A DNA stretch of 64,000 nucleotides from Cladochytrium replicatum. Taxonomy: Eukaryota; Chytridiomycota; Chytridiomycetes; Cladochytriales; Cladochytriaceae. How positions within the stretch are numbered: the stretch's first letter is position 1; every line of letters begins with the position of its first letter. Where the stretch lies: the NCBI GenBank assembly GCA_025526935.1, contig JAHLKD010000012.1, positions 558,001-622,000 of the forward strand, in the 5' to 3' direction. The notes beneath the pieces were generated by a model, which did not search any database, was not told the DNA's origin, and was given only the letters and a program-made list of their open reading frames with translations. This document shows, in pieces, positions 1-10,400 of the stretch. Made by a program: the position numbers and the translations under genes.

Positions 1-1466
1 AAAGGTTCGGTTGGCCGTTTTCTCTGATGCATAGGACTTAGTTACTTTGCTCTTACAAGCCATTGCGAAGCATATGAGGCTAGGAAGACAAGAAGATGCT
101 CATGAGTTTATCAGATACTATGTTGAAGCCCTAGAGAAGCGATGCGTTAAAATCGGTGGAAGGTATGGATCGGGTTATTTGTAGGTTCATCGATTGCTGG
201 CTAATTTACAGAGGGGATCCAGATCTATTATTGGCAGTATATTTGGCGGGAAGTTGCAAAGCGAGGTCATTTGCCTGAGATGCAAGACAAAATCGGCAAA
301 ACAAGATCCGATGTTAGATCTGTCACTTGAAATCCAGAATTGCTCGAGCGTAGAAGATGCACTGAGAAAGTTTACAGAACCAGAACTGTTGAGTGGAAGC
401 AATAGGTACTTTTGCGAAAAGTGAGTGTTATACATGGAATCATAGTCTCCGTTCATTCAGACATTTGCATTGACTAGATGCAAGTCTCTGGTGGAAGCAA
501 AGAAGAAGTTACAAATATCCGAACCGCCGCCAGTTCTAACTGTGCATCTTAAAAGATTTGATGCTGGACGCCAAGGGCAGAAGATCAGCAGACCTATTAA
601 GTTCAACACTAGCCTCAATTTTGATAACTATGGGTCGAGTGATTCCAAAGTAAGTTTCATACCACAGGCTTGGATTTGGAACGCTGAATCTGTTATAGAA
701 GTTTACGAGTTATGAATTGTATGCGGTACTTGTTCATGCAGGTCATACCTGCCACTCCGGACATTACTATTCGTTCGTTAAAGCTCCGTCGGGTCTTTGG
801 TACCGAATGAATGATTCCCAGGTAGTCAATTAGATCAAATTTTGATTGCTATTGATTGAAAAATGTCTTGCATCAGGTTAATCAAGTCGGAGTCAAAACA
901 GTTTTGAACGAAGCAGCTTATATGCTCTTCTACATCTCAAAGCAGAGATTCGATAACGTCAAAGAGGTGAGATGGAGTGAGGTCAAGCGTCTATTTTCTG
1001 ATAATTACTTCATCAAAGACGGAACCAGTGGCCCGAAACGGATCAGTTCAGTCTCCCACGAAGCTAAAGTCGCTCATACAGCATCATCTGGGCATATCTA
1101 AGGGTCTGGAACCTTCAAACATCCAAGAGATTAGTGGGGGAACGACACATCCTCAACGCCAGAGGGTAGCGGAACCGAATTCAAGTACTAATGCAGGCAA
1201 GGCAATGAAGAACGTAACGTTTGCCACGGCGAACGGAATGTTGACTGGTGAGACTTTAAAGAAGTGGTCCTCCACAGTCCTGAGCGTTATTGTCAACAGG
1301 AGCTCCGCTGGTGTCAACTTGGGGAGAGATTGAAAGTGAAGTAATGGAGCGTCAAAGAGCTGGTTTTATTCAAGGGGAAACCCGGAAAATGAAACGTCCG
1401 AATTCATACGACTTAGCCTACGATCGCGGAAAGTCCAAGAAAGTAAGAATGCGCCAGCAATTTTGA
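1..1466 (+). CDS. Ubiquitin carboxyl-terminal hydrolase, USP36/USP42-like (5' partial)
   Basis: C19-family deubiquitinase that removes ubiquitin from proteins; the USP36 branch is nucleolar. The window begins inside the gene, so the catalytic Cys box is missing. Seen in order: a RQEDAHEF helix (about 85-130), a zinc ribbon with CLRCK and YFCEKCK split by an intron (about 245-485), LTVHLKRFD (about 535-560), and the His box with SGHYYSFVK and LWYRMND (about 755-820). The chain ends with a basic tail, [16 protein letters not shown], stopping at 1464-1466; a basic tail of this kind is a USP36-branch feature. At least five short introns are needed, near 168-203, 424-478, 651-720, 821-876 and 1249-1299. 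The stretch between about 960 and 1250 is the least certain part of the model. Family call is firm; the USP36 branch is inferred from the tail. Confidence 0.85.
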
Positions 1467-1503
1467 TAGAAACTATATTCAATAGTAATATTGAGTATCT
1501 GAA

Positions 1504-2067
1504 TCACTTTATTTTATTTTTCCTATCTCTCTTGCTCAAAATTGGTTTTGGTGCAGGAGGTTGCCAGTGAATGTTGGATGGCAAATTGTCGGACTGCAGC
1601 TCAAAGTATCTTTGTACAGGGTCCAGCCGCGAGAAAGGATTCGCTTGTGAAGTTAAGGAGCGCTGTGCCTGAATTGCTTGCATAATTCCTTCGACATCGC
1701 GGATGTTTGTCAAGTCAACGTTGGAGAGGTTACAATCTACTTTCAGCATCACGTCCCTGACGACCTGTCCGATCCATTCAGATTCAGCAACGAGCAATTG
1801 GCATTCATATTTTTTACCCTAAACTTCAGTGCTGGAATATGCAGGCTGATCTTCCGCCAGTCATCTGGGTTGGTGCAATTAACGTGTGACTCGACCACCT
1901 TCTTCACCGCCGCATCGTCCTCTGCACTGTTTAAGCCAGATAAGACTCGTGAATAGCGCAGATGTAACTTCCAACCTCAGAGACAAGTTCCCATAACCGC
2001 GCGTCTGTGGTCTCCAGCGCGGCACAGTGGTTTTCGTTGCGACAAATCGACGGCAGAAACGCAGCAT
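1504..2067 (-). CDS. Putative mitochondrial protein, unknown function
   Basis: No family recognised. The first ATG (2067) opens a peptide rich in Arg and poor in acidic residues (MLRFCRRFVATKTTVPRWR), as in a mitochondrial presequence. To keep an open frame I remove an intron at about 1924-1973 (donor GTTGGA, acceptor AACAG) and a second of about 53 bp near 1767-1819 (donor GTAAAA, acceptor GACAG). The result is about 160 residues, ending in a lysine-rich tail (SKRDRKNKIK). The middle holds AEDDAAVKKVVE and DPVQRYFELQSDN, which match nothing I can name. It lies head to head with NOC4, with 41 bp between start codons. Coding is supported by two spliced frames that continue each other; function is open. 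Confidence 0.5.
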
Positions 2068-2108
2068 TCCGGAACGTACGCCTCTTACGCCACTTCCTGT
2101 CTGTTTTG
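2068..2108. promoter_or_regulatory. Divergent promoter between mitochondrial-type gene and NOC4
   Basis: Only 41 bp separate the two opposed ATG codons (2067 on minus, 2109 on plus). Transcription start sites must lie here or inside the neighbouring gene. No TATA box or other element is obvious. Inferred from gene layout only. Confidence 0.35.
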
Positions 2109-4410
2109 ATGCCCAAACCAGCAGAAATCCGGTTGCTGGCGAAATCCGCCCTGGAAAGCAAGGCTAACCTGAACAACGTTGCAGTGCTCTTGGAATTATG
2201 TCAGGTGTGCAGAATTAGGCTTTATCTTTATCGCTCTAATCTTGCACCAGCCAACCTCTTCCATGGATACTCTTCAAACAGTCATGCAGGCTTTACAACA
2301 TGTGTTCTCAAAATTGCTTGAAACCGGTCGTGTTTTCACTACAAATAAGCAGCTGGAAAAGTCCAAATCTCGCACGGACAAAGTTGCTGCTTGGCTAACG
2401 GTCAATTACCAGCGGTTCATTAGCTTTGTGATATCCATGCTTACACACAAAGACGTTGCGATCCAGGTCTGAGTTTGAGTATGTTGCGTTGGGCGGATCA
2501 AGGACTCACTTTTATTCAGATCAGCGCATTCGATGTCCTGCTCGACGCCGTTCGTTCTGAAAGCTCATTTCTCACGAAGCGGAATGGCACTTTCAAGTTC
2601 CCAATCCAGTTATACTCTCGCGTTACCGACGTTCTCTTAGACTCAGAGAGGGTGGAAGAGGAGCTACTTGATCATCTCGTGGATACTTTAAACAGATATG
2701 CTGACTTGCGTGCCTACTACTTCAAAAATGTTGGGTAAGGAATTCCACGTTGCTACCTTCATTTATTCATTTGATTATTTAGAGGGTTTTTGAATGGGCC
2801 ATCAGAAAACTCTGCAAAGGCAAAGGTGGGATGTGGAAAAATGGCAAAGTTGACTCACATTGAATCCACTTAAGCTCCTGAAGGGGAAGTCTGCCCAAGC
2901 GATTCAAAGACAAAGATTCAATGCAGTGGAATGTATGAAACGTATACAGTTCCAAGCTTCAAATGACGTCGACTTGGTGGAGTTTTTGTGTCCAGACGTG
3001 AGGATTGGCAAGTCTGCTGCGGCTTCAGCGGACATTCTGGACGAGCTCGATTTGAGCGCGGACGAGGATGTTCCAGCGCAAAGCTCGGACCGACGTCCAT
3101 TGGTTGCACAGCTTCAGTTCCATCGAAAGGCCTTTTCAAATTGTTGGATGGCTATCTTTAAACTCCCAAACATGCCTCTACCAATGTACAAACAGATTCT
3201 GGCGATTGTGCACAAACGTATCATTCCGTACATGACCAACCCAACGCTTCTCATGGACTTCTTGACCGACTCTTATCGATTAGGTGGGATGTCCTGATTG
3301 GCCTTTAAGTCTGATGCTTAACTCAGTTGCAGGCGGGGTGATCAGTTTGCTTGCCTTGAACGGACTATTTACATTGATTAACAAGCACAATCTGTACGAT
3401 ATCACCTGAAGTTGGTTGATTACTTGACTGACGATGATCTCCAGGGACTACCCAAACTTCTACCATGATCTGTACGCGTTGCTGAAAACAGATATTCTGT
3501 ATGTGAAATACCGATCCCGATTCTTCCGAATGCTAGATCTTTTCCTGTCGTCCACGTAAGAGCCAGATTTTGAGAATTGACATGACCCTGATCAACCCTC
3601 CTCGTAGTCACATTCCGGCTTACCTCGTTGCAGCCTTCATTAAGAGACTCTCACGACTGGCACTTTATGGCCCACCGGCCGCTGCAATTGCGATCATTCC
3701 AATGATATACAACCTACTGCGCCGACATCCAATGTGTATTGCTCTTATTCACGCAGACGCCTCCTCTGGAGCGCAACACATAGGTTAGTGTTAAAAGAGT
3801 GAGCTCTCGCAGTCATATCGACTAACAGCTTACGGTAAGACCCTTATGACGAATTTACGCAAAATCCTGCAAATTGCAAAGCGATTGAGAGCTCTCTGTG
3901 GGAAATTCAGGTAAACTCTTGAACGCTTAAGCTAAAGAGTGGGACAGGTGGACTCACGTCCTTACTTAGGTGCTCAAGAACCACTATCTCCCAGCAGTTG
4001 CCGAGCTCGCGTCAATATTCGAGGAGCCGTTGACAAAGCCAGAGTTTGATCTGGAAGACTTTTTGGACCAGACATACGTCAGCGTAAGCTTTAGCGCTGA
4101 GGGATTGATTTAATCCTGATCTCGTGTCGTGTTGCAGTTGATAGAGGAGGAGCTCGGCGCAGAGGAAGGAACGAAGGCCCCACTTCATTTCAAGTTGGAA
4201 GAGAAGCGGTGGGCCTCATTGTCTGCGTTCGGACTGGGATTTTCAGGTGTCCGTCACGGTGAAGCCAATAAGAGAAGAGTGCATGTGAGTGAGGAAGAGG
4301 ATATGGAGACAGATGAAGAATCAACCGATGAAGAAGGGGACAGTGACGAAGATGAAGATCAAGATGAAGATGGAGGGGACAGTGACAGATCGATGGAAAC
4401 GGACAGCTGA
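2109..4410 (+). CDS. NOC4: Nucleolar complex protein 4 (Noc4/Utp19)
   Basis: Ribosome biogenesis factor of the CBF/Mak21 family; with Nop14 it works in 40S subunit maturation and export in the nucleolus. The chain is alpha-helical with several introns (for example about 2201-2255, 2466-2517, 2736-2790, 3297-3335, 3782-3835). The CBF domain lies in the second half: RKAFSNCWMAIFKLP (about 3124-3170), IPYMTNPTLLMDFLTDSY (about 3227-3280), DYPNFYHDLYALL (about 3446-3485), RSRFFRMLDLFLSS (about 3514-3556), HIPAYLVAAFIKRLSRLAL (about 3609-3665), and the DPYDEFTQNPANCKA motif (about 3840-3885). It ends with a long Glu/Asp-rich tail (about 4288-4405), usual for nucleolar proteins. Start ATG 2109 is the first in frame before ALESKANLNN. 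The family call is secure. Confidence 0.9.
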
Positions 4411-4859
4411 AAGCAAATTGGCATTCGTACAATATGTACTGTATTTTTTTTCAAGAGACACCAAACTTTAACCCTTTCGATTTCACATTGCGAACACACA
4501 AACCAGGTTTTGCAGATAAGAAGCAAATCAAAAAAATACACATAGCATTTACATATCTATGTCGATGCTATAGGCAGATTATAAACATGAATGGTGCGAT
4601 AAATATAGATATACGCCTGTTCTAGCTTAAATAAGTAAAGCTTTCCAAAGATGCAAAGATGTGGGCGATACAAATATGACACGCTTGTGTAGCCACGAGT
4701 TGTGCGCATTGCAGATCTTTATGGGCGGGACGTCGACCTGGCAGATAGTCGTGATCATCTCATTGGTTTTCACACTGCTCTACTCCACGACCTGCCAAGT
4801 TCCGATGGCATCTTGTGCATCCAGAACTCATTTGTTCTGAGTACAGTCAGATATTTTTT
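4411..4859. other. Intergenic, no gene seen
   Basis: AT-rich, with T-runs near 4442 (likely NOC4 3' UTR). Short open frames on both strands show no family similarity and no convincing splice structure. Confidence 0.5.
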
Positions 4860-5405
4860 ATGTCGGACGGCGTACAGTGTGATCCTGATGTTGGTTTGAT
4901 GGAACAGGACACTCGCCCAGTCTTGAATCTGACCTACCTATCTCGAGGGAACAGCATGCAGGACAAACGCAAACGTATATCAGGACATGGTGGCAACAAC
5001 AGCGCTCTAGAGACCGGCTCCACATCTTCTTCCAATTACTCCAGCGAGTTTGGCCTGGCTTCTCAGTGTGCACCAGAGCTTCCTGCCAATGTTAGTTTTG
5101 CTGATTCTTCGGTGCGACAGGAGCCAGCAGCTGGATCCGTTCAACCATCAATGCTTTCATCCGATGCAGATCTTGATAGCATGTAGGACTGTAGAGGTAG
5201 TCAAGGAGGTACAGCAAAGGATTACTATAAGGTTGATAATGGACTGAGAACATGTTTGGTTGCGAAATGCAAGTGGAACCAGAAGGTCGATAAGACGGGA
5301 TCAACAAAAAACTTTCTCCGGCATCTGAAAAATCACCATGGAAGTATTGCCAGGTTGCTTGGACTGTTGGACACCGTCCCCAAGGGACAATTGTTATCGC
5401 CTTAA
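4860..5405 (+). CDS. BED-type zinc-finger protein, possibly transposon-derived
   Basis: The C-terminal 65 residues hold a BED-type finger: two Cys four residues apart (CLVAKC, about 5251-5270), then LRHLKNHH (about 5320-5340). BED fingers bind DNA and are common at the N-terminus of hAT transposases. Here the chain stops about 20 residues after the finger, so no transposase body follows. The upstream part, from ATG 4860, is Ser/Asn-rich and unlike anything I know. The frame carries a TAG at 5184-5186. A 96-bp intron (5091-5186, donor GTTAGT, acceptor ATGTAG) would remove the stop and keep the frame; otherwise this is a pseudogene. It directly borders the LTR-element debris. Confidence 0.5.
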
Positions 5406-5446
5406 CAATTATAACCAACGGTCTCTCTGCATACAGCATAGAGAAC

Positions 5447-5544
5447 TCCTGGACGTCTCCAGTCCATCCGTTATGTAGTTGTGTGTTATGTGTTTGATTG
5501 TTAAAGTGACTGTAGTGATAGAGTCCTGTAACGTTCATGACACA
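5447..5544 (-). repeat. Ty1/copia LTR fragment (copy A)
   Basis: On the minus strand a purine-rich tract (GGGAGGGG) is followed by a TG start (TGTGTCATGAACG), directly after the copia RNase H remnant. That is the expected polypurine tract and 3' LTR start. The next ~95 bp align by eye with the copy at 6832-6924, at roughly three quarters identity, sharing GGACTCTAT, CACTTTAACA and GACTGGAGACGTC. The far end of the LTR could not be placed; it may run on to about 5406. Confidence 0.6.
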
Positions 5545-5935
5545 CCCCTCCCAGTCCTTTAACAACATGAATATTGAGACATGCTTGATTTGGACTAACT
5601 TCTTTTCGATACATTGAGTTACAAACTTTTCTCGAGTATCCAAGTGTTTGGTGTGTCAATTGTTAGTCATATTGTTTGTGATTGCCTCAGTGCACTTATT
5701 GTCCTGATATATGAGTAGAGGTCTTTTTGATTTAACCTCGAAAGCATCTAACATTAGACTAATCCATGCCATTTCTCTGGTCAATTTGTCAAGTCCAATC
5801 AGTTCCGCTTCTGATGAAGATAGCGTAATAATGTGTTGCCTAGTTGATTGCCAGCTAATTGTTTACTCGCGAAGAGTAATATGTATTTATGATGGTTGAA
5901 ACGCGTACTTGTCTATATGTTGTTACCACATATGG
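5545..5935 (-). mobile_element. Ty1/copia retrotransposon remnant (RNase H, pol C-terminus)
   Basis: Read on the minus strand, this is the last part of a copia polyprotein. ITLSSSEAELIGL and MAWISLMLDAF match the RNase H segment usually written ALSSTEAEY..A...A.E..WL. LIYQDNKCTEAI follows, and then, one frame over, DTREKFVTQCIEKK. Stops and frame changes break it, so it is dead. Copia pol normally ends just before the polypurine tract and LTR, exactly as seen at 5544. Nothing of integrase or reverse transcriptase is visible upstream. Confidence 0.7.
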
Positions 5936-5973
5936 TAATATTACTTACATTACAAGTTGCATTAGTCCAAAGT

Positions 5974-6004
5974 TATTCTTTGTTCCTAAACAGGAACAAA
6001 GAAT
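5974..6004. repeat. Perfect inverted repeat (hairpin)
   Basis: ATTCTTTGTTCCT and its complement AGGAACAAAGAAT are separated by four bases. A second smaller palindrome lies just upstream at about 5924-5941 (GTTACCA and TGGTAAT arms). This may be the core of a small terminal-inverted-repeat element or a folded LTR-internal piece; no target-site duplication was found by eye. Confidence 0.5.
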
Positions 6005-6484
6005 CCATTATCTGATTGAAGCACTATTTCGTAATCACAGTAATATTTACTTATTGGGAACAGTAGTTTAGTAATCAAGCCATACTGCTACGACGCGTAT
6101 GAGTCTCAGGATCGACTCTACTCCATCACTTTCGAATGGAGTGTACCCTATTCCTACTAACGCCGATCTACCACAACATTCCACAATACGCTATTCCTGC
6201 TATGAAGCCATGCAGCTATCCACCACTGTAACAGACTGTGGTCAATGTCAGGGGGAAAGGAGCCGTTTATTGATGTCTAAGCCAATACAAATTAATTTTT
6301 CACATCACGTGATTGATTGGGTGATGTGCCGCAATGCCATAAATACAATATACAATAAACTAGAACATATCACCCAAACCAACAAGAATGGAATAAAAAC
6401 TATATGGAATATATGAAAATTAACAATCAAGATAGTGCATGTTTACGTTTGTAATCACAGAGAATGCGGGCCAAATTTTTTAGA
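6005..6484. other. AT-rich stretch between element remnants
   Basis: No gene is seen. A 28-base imperfect palindrome (CACATCAC...GTGATGTG arms, about 6300-6328) stands out. The rest has no recognisable coding or repeat content and is probably decayed transposon sequence. Confidence 0.4.
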
Positions 6485-6805
6485 TCAGGATTGTGCATCT
6501 TTAAGCAGATACCCCAAACATTTGACCAAGTAAAACTTCTTGCCCCGACGCGACTTGTGGTCAATAATTCCATCAACTTCATATTCACCATCTTCACCAT
6601 GTCCACTGACAGGAGCGGGGTGAGAATAGGAAGGATGGGAAAGTCTATCGTCCGAAGAGGGGTGATAATGTTCCAATTCCGAAATATTCTGAACTGGGTG
6701 AATTTTTAACATTTTTGGAAGTTTCACATAGCTGACTTCGGCACCACAATGTTTCATGATTTGAATGGGATGGGTCATAATTGTTGAACTATAAGTTTTC
6801 TTCAT
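6485..6805 (-). mobile_element. Ty3/gypsy chromovirus remnant (integrase C-terminus and chromodomain)
   Basis: The minus-strand frame ends like a chromovirus polyprotein. MLKIHPVQNISELEHYHP matches the GPY/F-like end of integrase (typically lkiHPVFHvS.L..Y.P). A Pro/Ser-rich linker follows, then a chromodomain start: EYEVDGIIDHKSRRGKKFYL and VKCLGY. In functional copies the last motif is VKWKGY, so the aromatic-cage Trp is changed to Cys here. The domain breaks off soon after. No other part of this element is visible, so it is a short orphan fragment. Confidence 0.75.
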
Positions 6806-6831
6806 AAAAATTTTCGTTTATCAGAAAAGAC

Positions 6832-6924
6832 GTCTCCAGTCTTTCTGTTATTTCGTAGTGTGCTATGTGTATCGGTGTTAAAGTGGCTGTAGTAATAGAG
6901 TCCCATAACATTCATAATCCAACA
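6832..6924 (-). repeat. Solo/truncated copia LTR (copy B)
   Basis: Begins TGTTGGATTATG on the minus strand at 6924 and aligns with the LTR at 5447-5544 down to GACTGGAGACGTC. No internal element region is attached, so it is a solo or truncated LTR. It abuts the gypsy remnant. Confidence 0.55.
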
Positions 6925-7496
6925 TTTTTTGTTTCCCTTTGCTATGCTCAATGGTGCAAACCAAACTTTTCTCCCACAAGTTCTGCTTTATACTTATGGA
7001 AGTTAAAGAGAAAGAATATTGCTGGTATAATTGGAGATTGAATGTTGCATCCCCATTTCAGCATTGCGACTATCAGAGCTTGTGGAATTGCGCCACTTTA
7101 TCCCTTGCACAATCATCATCATAATACTCAACTGCAAATAGCGACAACGATTTATTTGAAACAAAATGTGGAAAGCTTGATATGATATTGGGGATTGATA
7201 ATACCAGCTGATGAACCATACATGGACACTAATGCAGTAATTTGAACAGAGATCGGGATTCAACTTACTATAACAAAATGTCTGATTCTAATTCCCCATT
7301 ATCGCTAGGTGTCATAGGCTCTTTCGTAGTTTGGTAGAGTAAGGGCAGGTTGGATTCACTAATTGAAGGACAAACCACTGACATGTATGAAATTAAGAAA
7401 CTATAATAAGATTAAGCATGAAATTAGAGAACCCCCATTACAGAAAAATAGGAAAGTGCGTTGAAGTTAAATGGATCTAAAACTACCACAATTAAT
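6925..7496. other. Intergenic, AT-rich, downstream of MED12
   Basis: No supported gene. It probably includes the MED12 3' UTR and more decayed repeat sequence; short frames here have no recognisable similarity. Confidence 0.45.
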
Positions 7497-10400
7497 CTAT
7501 ATCTTCAAAAAGTCTTCAAAAATAAACGATTTTCTCAAAACTAGCTCTCCATTTTGTAAGCATAAGAGAGGAGAATTGATCTTCAGCAAATTTTCAATAA
7601 AATGGTGGCTGTGGATTAATCCTTGGTTGGTGAGAATTTGTACCTGAAAAGGTAGTATACGATTTGCTTTTTCACATAAAAATGCAGGAATAACAATTTT
7701 GGATTGAATTTCCTGTAAAGAGAACACTCAGCTATCATTTGTGAAAGATTGGATTGCAACATACTCGAAAAGCTGATAAAAGTTCAGAGTTGGAATCTTT
7801 TGGCATGTCCTCAACTAAAATCGTAATAAGCCAATGTATCATGTCAACTATACAGTTGCCAGATTCCTGAGGATTTGACGTTGCTGAAGAAAGTAGTGTC
7901 ATCAAAGAACTGACTAGTTTCTTATAATCAATTGAGTTGATTTGTGAGTGCATCACAATTGGGAGTAAGAGTGCAAGAGCTCTAAGATTTGCCAAAAAAC
8001 TATATTCGCAAATGATTAAAGAGATATAATATATTCATTTTTTTCTTACATTAACCTAATGTCTGAGATATAAATCGGACAAGATGACATCATGCCTGAC
8101 ATTGAATCATTACTCTAGAAGAGAGAATGAAGATCAATCTCTATTTGGAACTTTTTGCAATTTACGTTATTAACTAATTCAAAATTCTTTGTTTCAACCG
8201 AACTGTCAGCAAGACAAATATTACTAGTCTCCATGTGCTCAAATAACTAGATGCTTCAATAAATCATAATTTCTGCCAAAAAGCTTTCTACTTACTTTAA
8301 GATTATATGAAAACCAGCTCATAGTGTCAATTATTAACGAACAAAACTCAATACAGCTCTGCAGCACTGAATCTGAGGAATCTAATTGAATTCGCTTTTG
8401 TTCCCATAACTGCAGTGATAGTTCATAAATTATTGTTAATAGATTATCTAGTTTTCTCGACTCAGATTTGATATTCTTCGCTAATACTCGTAATGAGTGA
8501 TCATAGTTGTATGATACCTCTCCCAATTCACAACTCCAAATTTTGAAAACTGTTAACGTAATATCAAATAAATTATCTACAAAATCAAGTGGTAGATAAA
8601 GAAGAAGTTGATAGAAAGTACTTCCACAATTGTAATCAAGCAAAACTGTTACAAATAATGAAAGTGACTTTTTCTGGAGCTGGAAAGTTGCCACATCTCT
8701 TTTGTTGTTGACAAAGTTGAAAATACAGATAAACCATGCTATAGTTTGCTCAACATTCAAATCCAATAGTGACACACTCTCACTTATTATGATAGTGTTG
8801 TGAACTATAGTAGTTATATGTTCTGCTTTGATTAAATAGCAGATATAGATCAAAAATTTTGAAGATATGGCTTTCAGTTGAAAAATATCTCCAGTAGCAA
8901 AAATATTATTCAGATGTTGAATAAAAATCTCTCTAATCCAGGATCCTATTTTGCACTGCCTGATAAAAAGGTCTTCAAGTAAAGACACATATTCTTCCTT
9001 CTGGCTTGATGTTAAAGCTATTACTGAAGATTCATAAACCTGCTGAATACTTTGAAAAACAGTTTGAGTATGCTCCTGATTATTCAAAAGTTTGACTCTT
9101 AATATATTTATTTGATTGTTATTCTAGTAATGATTACAAGAAGTTCATGAGCTTCTATTTGACAAAAATTGGTTATTCTTACTTCAATGATACTCTCAAA
9201 CGACTGTAGTATATGTATCACAATATCAAGGTGATTTGTCATTGCTGCAGCTAGAATTCGAGATAATTGTGATATAATTACATCTAAACTGACAAGTCTT
9301 TGATAACACATTGACACAATAACATAATTTATCAAGTTGCTATCGGACTCCCAGAGTCTCAAGATTCTGCTATGAGAAATATCAAAGTACGCTGTAAAGA
9401 CTTTATTCAAAGAATTGTAGTTTTGAGTCAGCTGGTGTATGACAACAAAACATTCATATATTGGCATCACACTAGTGATACTAAAATTTAAGCTTTAAAA
9501 TGGTACATTCAGTGGGCATTATAATACTTACATCTTCCTCTCAATAGAATCAATAACTGCTATAAATATATTTTCAAAGATATCTTCCATTTCAGTATCT
9601 GGTCTTATGTCCAAAACTATTTGTCTTATAATTGAGACACACTCAGTGGTCTGTAAGTGTTCAAATTGTAAAGAATTGATAATAGCTATATTGAAATTAT
9701 TTTCACTCATTGATTCTTCTATTTCATTGTATAACTTGTGATATTCTGCATTATTTGGAACATATTTCAATAAATGTGCCATACATTCGATAATATTTGA
9801 ATCAACATGCAATTTACCCATTTTCAACTCACAGAACTACTCAAAACTATCGTCAGAAACATAAAATTGATCATTCTGGTATGCACCTTATTGAACAAAG
9901 AGTTCAAGACACTGTATAGGAGCCCAGAATAGTTAATGTAAATATGAAGATCATGAAGCATTCTAGCTGAAAGTGAACAAAGTGATTCTACTGTTGAGTT
10001 CTGCAAACTGAATACACAGACCTAAATAAAAAGCTCTGAATCACCCATATTTGTTTTCAATAAAATGAGATTACCTTAACGACGGAAGAAGGTGATTGTA
10101 ACGCATCCAAAACACTCACTGTGTATTCAAAAATCTCTTTTGCTATTGTTCTATATGAGGGTAAGAATGAGACTTGGCATAAGACGATCGAAAATCACTA
10201 ACTCTTTTCCTGTCAGAATTTTCATAGGAAAAGTTTGAACAATCCAAGAAGAAAATTCCACTTCCAAACATCTAGAGTATGTTGCCTTATAAGCTGATAA
10301 CCCCTCAAGCATTGACTGCTTAAAATTGATATTTTCTCCTATTACAGAGAATCTTTCGAGAGATAAGAAAAACTGTTTCTTCATTGCATTCAGAGTACTC

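Noticed and set aside
1931-2176. Upstream minus-strand frame overlapping the NOC4 start
   Set aside because: It has no ATG (the first codon would be TTG); the ATG at 2067 in another frame gives a presequence and splices properly.
4860-5405. UAG reassigned to an amino acid
   Set aside because: One in-frame TAG in a doubtful gene; every conserved gene here ends or reads normally with the standard code, and a splice explains it.
5092-5643. Minus-strand frame of 183 codons as a gene
   Set aside because: Its first part is the copia pol end and the rest runs through the LTR and the antisense of the BED-finger exon.
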